This document shows positions 44,790-58,801 of a stretch of DNA of 64,000 bases, in pieces; position 1 is the first letter of the stretch, and every line of letters begins with the position of its first letter. The notes under the pieces are model-generated. The model was given only the letters and a program-made list of their open reading frames with translations, was not told where the DNA came from and ran no database searches. Source of the DNA: Pseudomonas sputi (GTDB taxonomy: Bacteria > Pseudomonadota > Gammaproteobacteria > Pseudomonadales > Pseudomonadaceae); contig NZ_BQHI01000001.1 in assembly GCF_021603585.1 (NCBI RefSeq), positions 186,001-250,000 of the forward strand. The letters run 5' to 3'. The position numbers and the translations under genes are program-made.

Positions 44790-46322
44790 TTACCGGGCCG
44801 AAGCGAGTTGAGTGAAGGCGGTGCCGAGCCACTGCTGCACGCCATGCATCGTGGCGGCGGAGGTGTCGAGGAACGGTTGCGGGTAGACGCCGAGGTAAAT
44901 CAGCAGTACCGCAAGGCCCAGCACCATGATCAGTTCGCGACCGTCCATGCCGTGCAGGATCGAATCCGATTTCGACGGACCGAAGTAAGCGCGGTGGATC
45001 ATGATCAGCGAGTAGACCGAACCGAACACCAGACCGGAGGTGGCAATCGCGGTGATCCATGGTGCACTGGCGAACGTACCGATCAGGATCAGGAACTCGC
45101 CGACGAAGTTACCGGTGCCCGGCAGACCCAGCGAGGCGGCTGCGAAGAACAGGCTGATCGCCGGCAGGTAAGCGATACGCGACCACAGACCGCCCATCTC
45201 ACGCATGTCACGAGTATGCAGGCGCTCGTACAGCTGACCGCTGAGGATAAACAGTGCCGCGGCCGACAGACCGTGCGCCAGCATCTGGATCACTGCACCT
45301 TGCAGGGCCAGTTGGCTGCCGGAGTAGATGCCGATCAGTACGAAGCCCATGTGGGAAACGGACGAGAAGGCGATCAGACGCTTGATGTCGGTTTGTGCGA
45401 ACGCCAGGAATGCTCCGTAGAAAATCCCGATCAGACCGAGGGTCATGGCGATCGGCGCGAACTCGGCCGAGGCGTTCGGGAACAGCGGCAGGGCGAAACG
45501 CAGCAGACCGTAGGCCGCGGTTTTCAGCAAGATACCGGCGAGGTCGACGGAACCGGCAGTCGGCGCCTGGGCGTGAGCGTCAGGCAGCCAGGAGTGGAAC
45601 GGAACCACTGGCAGCTTGACCGCGAAGGCGATGAAGAAGCCGAGCATCAGGATGTACTCGGTGGTCATCGACATCTTGGTCTTCAACAGATCGGCGTAGT
45701 TGAAGGTGATTACGCCGGTGCTGTTGTAGTTGACCAGGACCAGACCGAGGATCGCCACCAGCATGATCAGGCCGGAAGCCTGAGTGAAGATGAAGAACTT
45801 GGTCGCGGCGTAGATCCGGGTTTTCTTGCCGTCCGAAGAACTGTGACCCCAGAGCGCGATGAGGAAGTACATCGGCACCAGCATCATTTCCCAGAAGAAG
45901 AAGAACATGAACAGGTCGAGGGCGAGGAACACGCCGACAACGCCGCCCAGGATCCACATCAGGTTCAGGTGGAAGAAGCCAACGTGACGTTGAATCTCTT
46001 TCCACGAGCAGAGTACCGACAGAATACCCAGCAGACCGGTCAGCAGGATCATCAGCAGCGACAGGCCGTCGAGGGCCAGGTGCACGTTGATGCCGAAGCG
46101 CTGGATCCAGACGTGCTTGAACTCAAGCGCCCAGGTCGGATCGGCGCCAGGCGCCGGTGCAAATGAATAGTCACCGTGGGCCCACAGCCAGAGGCCGAGG
46201 GCGAGTTCCAGGGTCATGGTCAACAGCGCAATCCAGCGGGGGAGGGTAGCGCCGAAGCGCTCACCCATCCAGCACAGCAGGCCGCCGATGAAGGGGATCA
46301 GGATTAGCCAAGGCAGAATCAT
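44790..46322 (-). CDS. nuoM: NADH-quinone oxidoreductase subunit M
   Basis: A 510-residue antiporter-like membrane subunit. Key segments are [19 protein letters not shown] (channel Glu), [18 protein letters not shown] (Lys), and [26 protein letters not shown], the classic NuoM signature. It lies seven bases upstream of nuoN and supplies a proton pathway. Confidence 0.96.
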   Translation of the reverse strand: MILPWLILIPFIGGLLCWMGERFGATLPRWIALLTMTLELALGLWLWAHGDYSFAPAPGADPTWALEFKHVWIQRFGINVHLALDGLSLLMILLTGLLGILSVLCSWKEIQRHVGFFHLNLMWILGGVVGVFLALDLFMFFFFWEMMLVPMYFLIALWGHSSSDGKKTRIYAATKFFIFTQASGLIMLVAILGLVLVNYNSTGVITFNYADLLKTKMSMTTEYILMLGFFIAFAVKLPVVPFHSWLPDAHAQAPTAGSVDLAGILLKTAAYGLLRFALPLFPNASAEFAPIAMTLGLIGIFYGAFLAFAQTDIKRLIAFSSVSHMGFVLIGIYSGSQLALQGAVIQMLAHGLSAAALFILSGQLYERLHTRDMREMGGLWSRIAYLPAISLFFAAASLGLPGTGNFVGEFLILIGTFASAPWITAIATSGLVFGSVYSLIMIHRAYFGPSKSDSILHGMDGRELIMVLGLAVLLIYLGVYPQPFLDTSAATMHGVQQWLGTAFTQLASAR

Positions 46323-46361
46323 GACGGGCTCGTTTCCTTTCGCAAATTCGCAAGGTTCATA

Positions 46362-48215
46362 TCAGACCGCTACCAGCACGACAGCGCCGATGACCAACAC
46401 GGCACCAGCAGCCATCGAGGCGGCGTACCAACGCAATTGACCGGTTTCGGTACGGCTCAGGGCAGTGTGACCCCCCTTGGCCATGCGCGGGATCAGACCG
46501 ATGGTCTGGTCGAGCGGGTCTTTGCGCAGCATGTGGCTGATCGCAAGGTACGGCTTGACGAACAGTTTGTCGTAGATCCAGTCGAAGCCCCAGGCAGCGA
46601 ACCACCAGGCCGAAAGGAGACGGCCGATGCCGCTGTTGGCGATCGCGGTCACGAAGCGACGCTTGCCGAGGAACAGCAGGGCCGCCAGCAGGATACCGGC
46701 CAGGGCGATGGCGCCCGAGGCGATTTCCAGACTGTGCTTGGCTTCGCCACCGGCATGGCCAACGCTCTCAGGCAGTACGCCGTGCAGCGGTGGAACGATC
46801 ATGGCGCCGACGAAAGTCGACAGCACGATCAGCACCGACAGCGGCAGCCAGTGAGCGATGCCGTGACCGGCATGGGCTTCGGTCTTGGCTTCACCGTGGA
46901 ACGCGATGAAGATCAGGCGGAAGGTGTACAGCGACGTCATGAATGCACCGACCAGACCTGCGTACAGCAGACCGTGGTTGCCGCTGGCGAACGCTTCCCA
47001 GAGGATTTCGTCCTTGGAGTAGAAACCGGCGGTCACCAGCGGCAGGGCGGCCAGAGCGGCACCACCGACGATGAAGCTGGCGTAGGCCAGCGGCAGTTTC
47101 TTCCACAGGCCGCCCATCTTGAAAATGTTCTGCTCGTGGTGGCAGGCAACGATCACCGCACCGGAAGCAAGGAACAGCAGGGCCTTGAAGAAGGCGTGGG
47201 TCATCAGGTGGAAGATCGCGCCTTCCCAGGCGCCAACGCCCAGCGCCAGGAACATGTAGCCGATCTGGCTCATGGTCGAGTAGGCGAGGATACGTTTGAT
47301 GTCGGTTTGCACCAGCGCAGCGAAACCGGCCAGCACCAGGGTCACACCACCGACGATGCCGACCAGGTGCAGGATATCCGGCGCCAGGGCGAACAGACCG
47401 TGGGTACGGGCAATCAGGTAAACACCAGCAGTCACCATCGTTGCGGCGTGGATCAGTGCCGAAACCGGGGTAGGACCGGCCATTGCGTCCGCCAGCCAGG
47501 TCTGCAGCGGCAGTTGCGCCGATTTACCGACCGCACCACCCAGCAGCATCAGGGTCGCCAGCACGATCCAGAAATCGCCGACCTTGAAGTGCTCAGGCGC
47601 CTTCACCAGCAGTTCCTGGACGTTCAGCGTGCCCAGTTGCTGGAACAGGATGAACAGGCCGATCGCCATGAACACGTCGCCGATGCGGGTGACGATGAAG
47701 GCTTTGAGTGCGGCGTTACCGTTGTTGCGGTTGCTGTAGTAGAAACCGATCAACAGGTATGAGCACAGGCCCACGCCTTCCCAACCGAAGTAGATGAACA
47801 GCAGGTTATCGCCCAGGATCAGGAACAGCATGCTGGCGATAAACAGGTTGGTGTACGAGAAGAAGCGCGAGTAACCGGCTTCGCCACGCATGTACCAGGA
47901 GGCAAACAGGTGGATCAGGAAGCCTACGCCAACCACCACACCGAGCATGGTCACGGACAGACCATCCAGGTACAGCGCGAAGTTGGGCTGGAAACCTTCC
48001 ACCGACATCCAGCGCCACAGCACCTGGGTGTAGACGCCACCTTCCGGTGGCGCGACGTTGAACTGCCAGATCACGTAGGTCGCGACGATGGCAGACAGGC
48101 CGATGGAGCCGACACCGATCAGCGCCGACAGGTTTTCCGAGAAGCGGCCGCGGGAGAACGACAGCAACAGGAACCCGATCAGAGGGAATACGAAAGTCAG
48201 AAAGAGTAGGTTCAT
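46362..48215 (-). CDS. nuoL: NADH-quinone oxidoreductase subunit L
   Basis: A 617-residue distal antiporter-like subunit. Signature parts are [53 protein letters not shown] and a C-terminal extension forming the lateral helix and last TM ([19 protein letters not shown]). Its ATG overlaps the nuoK stop. Confidence 0.96.
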
Positions 48216-48520
48216 CCGCGCATCTCACTGGCAGCGTCGATATCGAGCGTGTGGAAGCGGCGATACAGTTGCAGCAGGATCGCCAGGCCAATACTGGCTT
48301 CGGCGGCTGCAAGGCTGATCACCAGAATGAACATGATCTGTCCATCCGGTTGCGCCCAGCGGGCGCCCGCAACGATGAAGGCCAGGGCAGAGGCGTTCAT
48401 CATCACTTCCAGACTCATCAACACGAACAAAATGTTGCGGCGGACCATCAGGCCGACCAGACCAAGGCAGAACAGGATGCCGGCGACGGCCAATCCATGT
48501 TCGAGAGGGATAGCAGGCAT
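48212..48520 (-). CDS. nuoK: NADH-quinone oxidoreductase subunit K
   Basis: A 102-residue subunit with three helices and the two conserved membrane glutamates in [15 protein letters not shown] and [18 protein letters not shown]. Its stop overlaps nuoL. It is part of the E-channel of complex I. Confidence 0.96.
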
Positions 48521-48523
48521 GTC

Positions 48524-49024
48524 TTACTCCTTCGCCTCGTTACGGCCCAAATGGAACGCCGTGACGGCTGCGGCGAGCAGCAGCATCGAGGCGAGTTCGA
48601 CCACCAGCAGATACGGACCGAACAGGCTGATGCCCACGGCTTTTGCATCGACGGTGGTGTGGCCGATGGCCTGACCGCTCTGGTGAGCGAACAGCACATA
48701 CAGCAGTTCGGCCAGCAGCAGGGCGGCGAGAATCACCGGCCCCGCCCAGATGCCGGGCTTGAGCCAGCTGCGTTCCTGCTGAACCGAGGCGGGACCCAGG
48801 TTCAGCATCATCACCACAAACACGAACAGCACCATGATGGCGCCAGCGTAGGCGATCACTTCCAGCACGCCGGCGAACGGCGCGCCGAGTGCGAAGAAGG
48901 TCATGGCCACGGCGATCAACGAAATGATCAGGTAGAGCAGGGCGTGCACAGGATTGGTGTTGGTGACCACACGCAGTGTGGACACAACAGCGATACCCGA
49001 TGCGAAATAGAAAGCGAATTCCAT
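48524..49024 (-). CDS. nuoJ: NADH-quinone oxidoreductase subunit J
   Basis: A 166-residue membrane subunit with five helices. The conserved helix-3 segment VIAYAGAIMVLFVFVVMMLNL, which shifts conformation in coupling, is present. It starts nine bases after nuoI. Confidence 0.95.
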   Translation of the reverse strand: MEFAFYFASGIAVVSTLRVVTNTNPVHALLYLIISLIAVAMTFFALGAPFAGVLEVIAYAGAIMVLFVFVVMMLNLGPASVQQERSWLKPGIWAGPVILAALLLAELLYVLFAHQSGQAIGHTTVDAKAVGISLFGPYLLVVELASMLLLAAAVTAFHLGRNEAKE

Positions 49025-49033
49025 CGTTCTTCC

Positions 49034-49582
49034 TTAAGGCAGCAAGCTCTTCACGTTGATCGGCTCGGCTTCGTTTTGTGCGGCGCCTTTCGGCTTGCCC
49101 GCAACGGCCATACCTGCAACACGATAGAAGTTGTAATCAGGGTTTTTGCCGGGGCCGGAGATCAAAAGATCTTCTTTCTCGTACACCAGGTCCTGACGTT
49201 TGAACTCGGCCATCTCGAAATCCGGCGTCAGCTGGATCGCGGTGGTCGGGCAGGCTTCCTCGCAGAGACCGCAGAAAATGCAGCGCGAGAAGTTGATACG
49301 GAAGAAGTCCGGGTACCAGCGACCGTCTTCGGTTTCAGCTTTCTGCAGCGAGATGCAACCCACCGGGCACGCCACGGCGCACAGGTTGCAGGCTACGCAG
49401 CGTTCTTCGCCATCGGGGTCGCGGGTCAGGACGATACGGCCACGGTAGCGTGGCGGCAGGTAGACCGGCTCTTCCGGGTATTGCAGGGTGTCGCGCTTGC
49501 GAAAGCCATGACCGAAGATCATGACCAGGCTGCGCAACTGGGTACCGGTACCCTTAATGATGTCGCCAATATATTTGAACAT
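49034..49582 (-). CDS. nuoI: NADH-quinone oxidoreductase subunit I (2x 4Fe-4S)
   Basis: A 182-residue ferredoxin-like subunit with two [4Fe-4S] motifs, [16 protein letters not shown] and [16 protein letters not shown]. It carries clusters N6a/N6b toward N2. The N-terminus has an amphipathic anchoring helix. Confidence 0.96.
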   Translation of the reverse strand: MFKYIGDIIKGTGTQLRSLVMIFGHGFRKRDTLQYPEEPVYLPPRYRGRIVLTRDPDGEERCVACNLCAVACPVGCISLQKAETEDGRWYPDFFRINFSRCIFCGLCEEACPTTAIQLTPDFEMAEFKRQDLVYEKEDLLISGPGKNPDYNFYRVAGMAVAGKPKGAAQNEAEPINVKSLLP

Positions 49583-49593
49583 GGGTCAAATCC

Positions 49594-50601
49594 TCACTGA
49601 ACCGCAACTGCAGGCGTGTTCCACAACACGATTGCAGCGGTCACCAGCAAATTGATCAGGGTCAGTGGCAGGCAGAATTTCCAGCTGAAATCCATCACCT
49701 GGTCATAGCGCGGACGCGGGATGGAAGCGCGCAGCAGGATGAACAGCATGATGAAGAACGCGGTTTTCAGTGCGAACCAGACGAAGGACAGTTGCGGCAG
49801 GATGCCGAACGGACCGTGCCAGCCACCGAAGAACAGGGTGACCAGCAGCGCCGAGATCAGGATGATGCCGATGTATTCACCGACGAAGAACATGCCCCAT
49901 TTCATACCGGCGTATTCAATGTGGTAGCCGTCGGCCAGTTCCTGTTCCGCTTCCGGCTGGTCGAACGGGTGACGGTGAGTCACGGCCACGCCAGCGATGA
50001 AGAAGGTACAGAAGCCGAAAAACTGCGGAATGATGAACCACAGATTCTGCGCCTGGTACTCGACGATGTCGCGCATGTTGAACGAGCCGACCTGCACCAC
50101 GATGCCCATCAGGGCCAGGCCCATGAACACTTCGTAGGACACGGTCTGCGCCGAGGCACGCAAGCTGCCGAGCAGGGCGAACTTGTTGTTACTGGACCAG
50201 CCGGCGAACAGCACCGCGTAGACCGACAGACCGGCCATGGCGAAGAAGAACAGCAGGCCGATGTTCAGATCCGCCACGCCCCAGGTCGGGGTGATCGGGA
50301 TGATCGCGAACGCGATCAGCAGGGCGGACATGGCCACCACCGGTGCCAGGGTGAAGATCACCTTGTCGGCAAACGGCGGAGTCCAGTCTTCCTTGAAGAA
50401 CATCTTCAGCATGTCGGCGGCGATCTGGAACATGCCGAACGGGCCAACGCGGTTCGGACCGTAACGGTCCTGCCACCAGCCCAGCAGGCGACGCTCGACA
50501 AAGCTGAGCAACGCGCCTGCGACCACCACGGCCAGCAGGATCACGATGGCCTTGATGACCGTCAGGATCACATCGATCACTTCAGGGGTGAACCAGGTCA
50601 T
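49594..50601 (-). CDS. nuoH: NADH-quinone oxidoreductase subunit H
   Basis: A 335-residue membrane subunit forming the quinone chamber. Signatures are [21 protein letters not shown] near the N-terminus and [20 protein letters not shown] on the cytoplasmic loop. Its ATG overlaps the nuoG stop. Confidence 0.96.
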   Translation of the reverse strand: MTWFTPEVIDVILTVIKAIVILLAVVVAGALLSFVERRLLGWWQDRYGPNRVGPFGMFQIAADMLKMFFKEDWTPPFADKVIFTLAPVVAMSALLIAFAIIPITPTWGVADLNIGLLFFFAMAGLSVYAVLFAGWSSNNKFALLGSLRASAQTVSYEVFMGLALMGIVVQVGSFNMRDIVEYQAQNLWFIIPQFFGFCTFFIAGVAVTHRHPFDQPEAEQELADGYHIEYAGMKWGMFFVGEYIGIILISALLVTLFFGGWHGPFGILPQLSFVWFALKTAFFIMLFILLRASIPRPRYDQVMDFSWKFCLPLTLINLLVTAAIVLWNTPAVAVQ

Positions 50602-53312
50602 TGCGCTGCCTCCTGCAGACCATCAACGGTTTGGCCGAAAATCGCCGGCGGAATGCCTGCCAGACCGGCCGGCAGTGCAACCAGGCCAGCGCCCAGCTCT
50701 TCATTGATGCGCAGCGGCAGACGCAGGGTCTGGCCGGCAACGTTGAGGCTCAGCAGCGCGCCGTCGTTGACGCCCAGGCGATCCGCTTCGGACTTGGCCA
50801 GTGCAACGTAGGCGGCCGGGATACGTTCCTGGACCGGTGCGGCTTTCGACGAGTTCTCGTCGCTGCCGAACAGGTGGTAGAACGGCACGGCTTGCCAGGT
50901 GCCCTGGGCCGGGTTGAACGCGCGCGGAACACTGGCGAACCAGTTCAGCGAATCACCGCTGCTTTCGATCAGGCGGGTGCCCGGATCGCCAGCGCGCAGG
51001 TGACCACCGACTTCGTCCTGGAACTTGTTCCAGGCTTGCGGCGAGTTCCAGCCCGGCGACCAGGCGAACGGCACCTGCTGACGCGGTTCGGCAGAGCCCG
51101 AGTAACCTTCCATCGAGAAGGCGAACGCGGTGTCCTTGTCTTGCGGGGTGCGTGGTTCGTGAACGCTGATGTCGGCGCGCATTGCGGTGCGACCGGAATA
51201 ACGCAGCGGCTCACGGGCCAGTTTCAGACCCTTGATGCGGAACGAGGCGGACGGCGCGGCGTCGACGATACGGGCCAGTTGCGGGGTGCTCGAAGCAACC
51301 GCAGCGGTCACGTGGTCGAGTTGCGTCCAGTCGATCGGCTGGTTCAGCAGGGTGGCGCGCAGGGCATGCAGCCAGCGCCAGCCTTCGTGGACCAGAATGC
51401 TCGCGTCCATGTATTGCGGGTCGAAAACCTGGAAGAAGCGCTGGGCGCGACCTTCCTGGCTGACCAGGGTACCGTCGCCTTCAGCGAAGCTGGCGGCTGG
51501 CAGCACCAGATGCGCGCGGTCGCTGGTGGCGGTCTTCTGATGATCGGCAACGATCACCACTTGCGCAGCGTTCAGTGCCGCATCGACCTTGGCCTTGGCG
51601 GTGCGGGTGTACAGATCGTTTTCCAGCACGACGATGGCGTCGGCCTTGCCGTCAATCACTGCTTGCAGCGCAGCGTCGACCGATTCGCCACCGAGCATGG
51701 CCAGACCGAGGCTGTTGGCTTCCGGCACGATCAGGCTGATCGAACCGTTCTTCTCGCGCAGCTTCAGGGCCTTGGCGATATTCGCAGCCGCTTCGATCAA
51801 GGCTTTGGAACCCAGCGAAGTACCGGCGATGATCAGTGGACGCTTGGCCGCGAGCAGTGCGTCGGCGATGCGCTTGGCCAGTTCCAGGGCTTCGGCATCC
51901 AGACCTTCAACGGCAGGGGCGCTGGCGTCCAGGGCGTGAGCCACGGCGAAACCGATGCGCGCCAGGTCGTCGGGAGCGGCGTGTACGCATTCTTCGGCGA
52001 TGTCGTCGAGCTTGGTTTCAGCCAGGCTGGCGATGAACAGCGGGTTCAGCTCGTGCTGGCCGATGTTCTTCACGGCGGCGTCGAGCCAAGGCTGGACGCG
52101 CATGGCTTCGGCCATGTCTTCGGCCTTGCCTTTTACCGACTGACGCAGGGCCAGGGCCATGCGGGCGGCGGTCTGGGTCAGGTCTTCACCGAGGACGAAC
52201 ACGGCGTCGTGGTCTTCGATGTCGCGCATGTTCGGCACGGGCAACGGGCTGTCTTTCAGCACTTGCAGGACCAGACGGATGCGCTCCAGCTCGGAGGCTT
52301 CGATACCGGAGTAGAAGTGCTCGGCGCCCACCAGTTCACGCAACGCGTAGTTGCTTTCGAGGCTGGCACGCGGCGAACCGATACCGACGATGTTGCGACC
52401 GCGCAGCAGGTCGGCGGCTTTGTCCAGCGCAGCATCCAGGCCAAGCCTGGTGCCGTCGGCCAGCAGTGGCTGACGTGGACGATCGGTGCGATTGACGTAG
52501 CCATAACCGAAACGGCCACGGTCGCACAGAAAGTACTGGTTCACCGAACCGTTGTAACGGTTTTCGATGCGCCGCAGTTCGCCGTAACGCTCGCCCGGGG
52601 AGATGTTGCAACCGCTCGAGCAGCCATGGCAGATGCTCGGCGAGAACTGCATGTCCCACTTGCGGTTGTAGCGCTCGGAGTGAGTCTTGTCGGTGAACAC
52701 ACCGGTCGGGCAGACCTCGGTGAGGTTGCCGGAGAACTCGCTTTCGAGGGTGCCGTCTTCAACGCGACCGAAGTACACGTTGTCGTGGGCGCCGAATACA
52801 CCGAGGTCGGTGCCGCCAGCGTAATCCTTGTAGAAACGCACGCAGCGGTAGCAGGCGATGCAGCGGTTCATCTCGTGGGAAATGAACGGGCCCAGTTGCT
52901 GGTTCTGGTGGGTGCGTTTGGTGAAGCGATAACGGCGCTCGTTGTGGCCGGTCATCACGGTCATGTCTTGCAGGTGGCAGTGACCGCCTTCCTCGCACAC
53001 AGGGCAGTCGTGCGGGTGGTTGGTCATCAGCCATTCGACGACACTGGCGCGAAACGCCTTGGATTCTTCATCGTCGATGGAGATCCAGGTGTTGTCGGTA
53101 GCAGGGGTCATGCAGGACATGACGATGCGACCACGGGTGTCGTTCTCGTCGGTGTACTGCTTGACCGCGCACTGGCGGCAGGCCCCGACGCTACCAAGCG
53201 CGGGGTGCCAGCAGAAATAAGGGATGTCGAGGCCCAGCGACAGACATGCCTGTAACAGGTTGTCTGCCCCGTCGACTTCGAGCGCTTTGCCGTCTACGTG
53301 GATAGTGGCCAT
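50598..53312 (-). CDS. nuoG: NADH-quinone oxidoreductase subunit G
   Basis: A 904-residue peripheral subunit. The N-terminus has a [2Fe-2S] ferredoxin domain ([19 protein letters not shown]), then [17 protein letters not shown] and [17 protein letters not shown] ligands, and [17 protein letters not shown], the extra N7 cluster found in E. coli-type enzymes. A molybdopterin-oxidoreductase-like domain without cofactor follows. A strong hairpin separates it from nuoF. Confidence 0.96.
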   Translation of the reverse strand: MATIHVDGKALEVDGADNLLQACLSLGLDIPYFCWHPALGSVGACRQCAVKQYTDENDTRGRIVMSCMTPATDNTWISIDDEESKAFRASVVEWLMTNHPHDCPVCEEGGHCHLQDMTVMTGHNERRYRFTKRTHQNQQLGPFISHEMNRCIACYRCVRFYKDYAGGTDLGVFGAHDNVYFGRVEDGTLESEFSGNLTEVCPTGVFTDKTHSERYNRKWDMQFSPSICHGCSSGCNISPGERYGELRRIENRYNGSVNQYFLCDRGRFGYGYVNRTDRPRQPLLADGTRLGLDAALDKAADLLRGRNIVGIGSPRASLESNYALRELVGAEHFYSGIEASELERIRLVLQVLKDSPLPVPNMRDIEDHDAVFVLGEDLTQTAARMALALRQSVKGKAEDMAEAMRVQPWLDAAVKNIGQHELNPLFIASLAETKLDDIAEECVHAAPDDLARIGFAVAHALDASAPAVEGLDAEALELAKRIADALLAAKRPLIIAGTSLGSKALIEAAANIAKALKLREKNGSISLIVPEANSLGLAMLGGESVDAALQAVIDGKADAIVVLENDLYTRTAKAKVDAALNAAQVVIVADHQKTATSDRAHLVLPAASFAEGDGTLVSQEGRAQRFFQVFDPQYMDASILVHEGWRWLHALRATLLNQPIDWTQLDHVTAAVASSTPQLARIVDAAPSASFRIKGLKLAREPLRYSGRTAMRADISVHEPRTPQDKDTAFAFSMEGYSGSAEPRQQVPFAWSPGWNSPQAWNKFQDEVGGHLRAGDPGTRLIESSGDSLNWFASVPRAFNPAQGTWQAVPFYHLFGSDENSSKAAPVQERIPAAYVALAKSEADRLGVNDGALLSLNVAGQTLRLPLRINEELGAGLVALPAGLAGIPPAIFGQTVDGLQEAAQ

Positions 53313-53412
53313 GGTTCAAAGGTCTTCGTTGGCCCGGTGTTAGCGGGCGTGGCTAATGGAATCTTGTTATCCGTCCGAATCCAGTCAGCCCCGAAAGGCG
53401 TCATCGGACGAA

Positions 53413-53443
53413 AGGCGAAGGGCACGGACCCTTCGCCTTTTTT
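53413..53443. other. Strong hairpin between nuoF and nuoG
   Basis: AGGCGAAGGG, CACGGA and CCCTTCGCCT form a perfect 10-bp stem, with TTTTTT at the end on the plus strand. On the minus (nuo) strand only three T follow. It is thus a good terminator against antisense transcription and possibly an mRNA-stabilising or partial-termination element for nuo. Confidence 0.65.
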
Positions 53444-53449
53444 AAGCGT

Positions 53450-54805
53450 TTACGCGCCGACTGTGATCGGCTTCGCCAGAGGCGGGACGGCGGCGCTTGC
53501 GGGCGCGATACCGGCTTCGAACTCTGGACGGAAGTATTTGATGGCACTGCCCAACGGTTCCACGGCACCCGGTGCGTGAGCACAGAAGGTCTTGCCCGGG
53601 CCGAGGAAGTTGACCAGGCCCAGCAGGGTCTCGATGTCACCCGGCTGGCCGCGGCCTTGTTCGATGGCCATCAGCAGCTTGACGCTCCATGGCAGGCCAT
53701 CACGGCAAGGGGTGCAGAAACCGCAGGATTCGCGGGCGAAGAACTGCTCCATGTTGCGCAGCAGGGACACCATGTTGACGCTGTCGTCCACCGCCATGGC
53801 CAGGCCGGTACCCATACGGGTGCCCACCTTGGCGATGCCGCCGGCGTACATTTGTGCATCGAGGTGTTCCGGCAACAGGAAACCGGTACCGGCGCCACCT
53901 GGCTGCCAGGCCTTGAGCTTGTAACCGTCGCGCATGCCGCCGGCGTAGTCTTCGAACAGCTCGCGACCGGTCACGCCGAATGGCAGTTCCCACAGGCCAG
54001 GGTTCTTGACCTTGCCGGAGAAGCCCATGAGCTTGGTGCCCATGTCTTCGCTGCCGTCGCGGGCCAACGATTTGTACCAGTCCACGCCGTCGGCAATGAT
54101 CGCCGGCACGTTGCACAGGGTTTCAACGTTGTTCACGCAGGTCGGTTTGCCCCACACGCCAACGGCGGCAGGGAAGGGCGGCTTGGAGCGCGGGTTGGCG
54201 CGGCGACCTTCGAGGGAGTTGATCAGTGCGGTTTCTTCACCGCAGATGTAACGCCCGGCGCCGGTGTGGACGAACAGCTCGAAATCGAAGCCGCTGCCCA
54301 GGATGTTCTTGCCCAGCAGGCCCGCTGCCTTGGCTTCTTCCACGGCACGGTTCAGGTGCTTGGCGGCGGTGGTGTACTCGCCACGCAGGAAGATGTAGCC
54401 CCGGTAGGTTTTCAGCGCGCGGGCGCTGATCAGCATGCCTTCGATCAGCAGATGGGGCAGTTGCTCCATCAGCATGCGGTCTTTCCAGGTATTCGGCTCC
54501 ATTTCATCCGCGTTGCACAGCAGGTAGCGGATGTTGATGGATTCGTCCTTTGGCATCAGGCCCCACTTCACGCCAGTGGGGAAGCCTGCACCGCCGCGAC
54601 CCTTGAGGCCGGCGTCTTTCACGGTCTGGACGATGGCGTCCTGATCCATGTCGGCAAAGGCCTTGCGCGCAGCGGCGTAACCGTTTTTGGCCTGGTACTC
54701 GTCGAGCCACACGGCTTCGCCGTCGTCACGCAGGCGCCAGGTCAGCGGGTGAGTCTCGGCCGAACGCTGGATGCGGTTGGCGGGACCGAAAGAAGTCAGG
54801 GTCAT
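53450..54805 (-). CDS. nuoF: NADH-quinone oxidoreductase subunit F (FMN, NADH site)
   Basis: A 451-residue subunit that oxidises [21 protein letters not shown] binds [26 protein letters not shown] is the FMN region, and [15 protein letters not shown] holds the N3 [4Fe-4S] ligands. Its ATG overlaps the nuoE stop. Confidence 0.97.
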   Translation of the reverse strand: MTLTSFGPANRIQRSAETHPLTWRLRDDGEAVWLDEYQAKNGYAAARKAFADMDQDAIVQTVKDAGLKGRGGAGFPTGVKWGLMPKDESINIRYLLCNADEMEPNTWKDRMLMEQLPHLLIEGMLISARALKTYRGYIFLRGEYTTAAKHLNRAVEEAKAAGLLGKNILGSGFDFELFVHTGAGRYICGEETALINSLEGRRANPRSKPPFPAAVGVWGKPTCVNNVETLCNVPAIIADGVDWYKSLARDGSEDMGTKLMGFSGKVKNPGLWELPFGVTGRELFEDYAGGMRDGYKLKAWQPGGAGTGFLLPEHLDAQMYAGGIAKVGTRMGTGLAMAVDDSVNMVSLLRNMEQFFARESCGFCTPCRDGLPWSVKLLMAIEQGRGQPGDIETLLGLVNFLGPGKTFCAHAPGAVEPLGSAIKYFRPEFEAGIAPASAAVPPLAKPITVGA

Positions 54806-55299
54806 ACGTAGCCCTCGAGCAGTTTGGCAACGCCGGCAGGCTGGACATCGCCAAAGGTGTCGTCATCGATCATCAGCGCCGGTGCCTTGTCGCAATTGCC
54901 GAGGCAGCAGACCGGCAGCAGGGTGAAGCGACCGTCGGCAGTGGTCTGACCCAGGCCGATACCCAGGTTGTTCTGGATTTCGCTGACGACCGACTCGTGG
55001 CCGCCGATGTAGCAGACCATGCTGTCGCAGACGCGAATGATGTGACGGCCGACCGGCTGACGGAAGATCTGGCTGTAGAACGTGGCCACGCCTTCAACAT
55101 CGCTGGCCGGGATGCCGAGGATTTCGCCGATGGCGTACAGCGCGCCGTCCGGCACCCAGCCACGTTCCTTCTGGACGATCTTCAGGGCTTCGATCGACGC
55201 CGCGCGCGGGTCTTCGTAGTGATGCAGCTCATGCTCGATGGCCGAGCGCTCGGTTTCACTCAGGGTGAAACGGTCTGTCTGGATAAGCGTGCTGTTCAT
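54802..55299 (-). CDS. nuoE: NADH-quinone oxidoreductase subunit E (2Fe-2S)
   Basis: A 165-residue thioredoxin-fold subunit with the [2Fe-2S] ligands in [12 protein letters not shown] and [16 protein letters not shown]. It holds cluster N1a beside NuoF. It begins two bases after the nuoCD stop. Confidence 0.96.
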   Translation of the reverse strand: MNSTLIQTDRFTLSETERSAIEHELHHYEDPRAASIEALKIVQKERGWVPDGALYAIGEILGIPASDVEGVATFYSQIFRQPVGRHIIRVCDSMVCYIGGHESVVSEIQNNLGIGLGQTTADGRFTLLPVCCLGNCDKAPALMIDDDTFGDVQPAGVAKLLEGYV

Positions 55300-55301
55300 G
55301 C

Positions 55302-57831
<2,530 letters not shown>

Positions 57832-57841
57832 TGCCAAAGCC

Positions 57842-58255
57842 TCATTGTTTCAGCTTCGCCTGCCGCTTGCGACGAGCTTCCGGAGCCCAGTCAAGGGCGC
57901 CCACTCGGAACAGGTAGACAAGACCTGCCAACAGAATTGCTATGAAAACGAGAGCTTCGACGAATCCGGTCCAGCCGCTTTCGCGGACGGACACAGACCA
58001 TGCAAAGAGAAAGAGGGCTTCGATATCGAAGATCACGAACAGCATCGCGACCAGATAGAATTTGGCTGAGAGCCGCAAGCGGGCGCCACCGGTAGGTAGC
58101 ATGCCGGACTCGAACGGTTCGTTTTTGCTGCGGCCCCAGGCTTTTGACCCGAGGAGGCTGGAGACGCCGAGCATGAAGGCGCACAGGCCGACTACACCCA
58201 GAAGGAAAATGGCAAAGCCCCAGTTGTGGGCCATGAGTCCTGTCGCTTCGGGCAT
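57842..58255 (-). CDS. nuoA: NADH-quinone oxidoreductase subunit A
   Basis: A 137-residue membrane subunit with three helices, first gene of the operon. The start [13 protein letters not shown] at 58255 is preferred. Conserved segments are [19 protein letters not shown] and [21 protein letters not shown], with helix charges used in the E-channel. Confidence 0.95.
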   Translation of the reverse strand: MPEATGLMAHNWGFAIFLLGVVGLCAFMLGVSSLLGSKAWGRSKNEPFESGMLPTGGARLRLSAKFYLVAMLFVIFDIEALFLFAWSVSVRESGWTGFVEALVFIAILLAGLVYLFRVGALDWAPEARRKRQAKLKQ

Positions 58256-58343
58256 GCTGGAAATCCTTAACAGAGAGCAAAGGTCTCTGAGCTTGATAAA
58301 GAAATAAGGCAGTGACGATATGTCGCAGCAATCAATCGCGCTG

Positions 58344-58372
58344 ATTTTATGGCTAAACACCCTGCAAGTAAA
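58344..58372 (-). promoter_or_regulatory. Predicted nuo operon promoter
   Basis: On the minus strand TTTACT (58367-58372) and TAAAAT (58344-58349) are separated by 17 bp. The leader before nuoA would be about 80 bases. Confidence 0.4.
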
Positions 58373-58708
58373 ATTCCTATAGCGAAATTATTTATTGGAA
58401 TAAGGACATAGCGCACCTCGAAGCTCCCGCAGCCCATGCGTTGCGGGCATTAGCCGGGATTTCACGAATTATGTTTTGTGGGAAATGTAACGAACATAGT
58501 TATTGCTAAATGATAATTGATATCGTTTGCAGCGGTTTCGTAACTGTTTAACGGGTCAGTAGTTGGGAAGTTGTCTTATATACGCGTTACTGCAAGTAGC
58601 GGCGGCGCCCGTTTTAGCCGATTTTTGCGATGCGGATACCGCTCTGGATCAATGTTTTGCCTGACAGGCTTTGCCAATTGCTGAGGAGTCCGGAAAGGCT
58701 CAGGCAAA

Positions 58709-58737
58709 AAAACGCCCCGAACCAGTCGGGGCGTCAG
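58709..58737 (-). terminator. Intrinsic terminator of aceA
   Basis: ACGCCCCGA and TCGGGGCGT pair around a short loop; seven T follow on the minus strand, about 65 bases after the aceA stop. Confidence 0.88.
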
Positions 58738-58801
58738 TTTTTCGGCAATGCGGTTAGCTTTCTATACGATCCGCAAAGGCCGTTCGCTCAGTCGAAGTCG
58801 A

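Larger units (their letters stand above)
58256..58801. other. nuo promoter region and aceA 3' region
   Basis: A 546-bp gap. It carries the predicted nuo promoter (58344-58372), an AT-rich stretch (58365-58560) with no gene that I can support, and the aceA terminator at 58709-58737. The AT-rich stretch may bind global regulators; no clear site was recognised. Confidence 0.6.
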
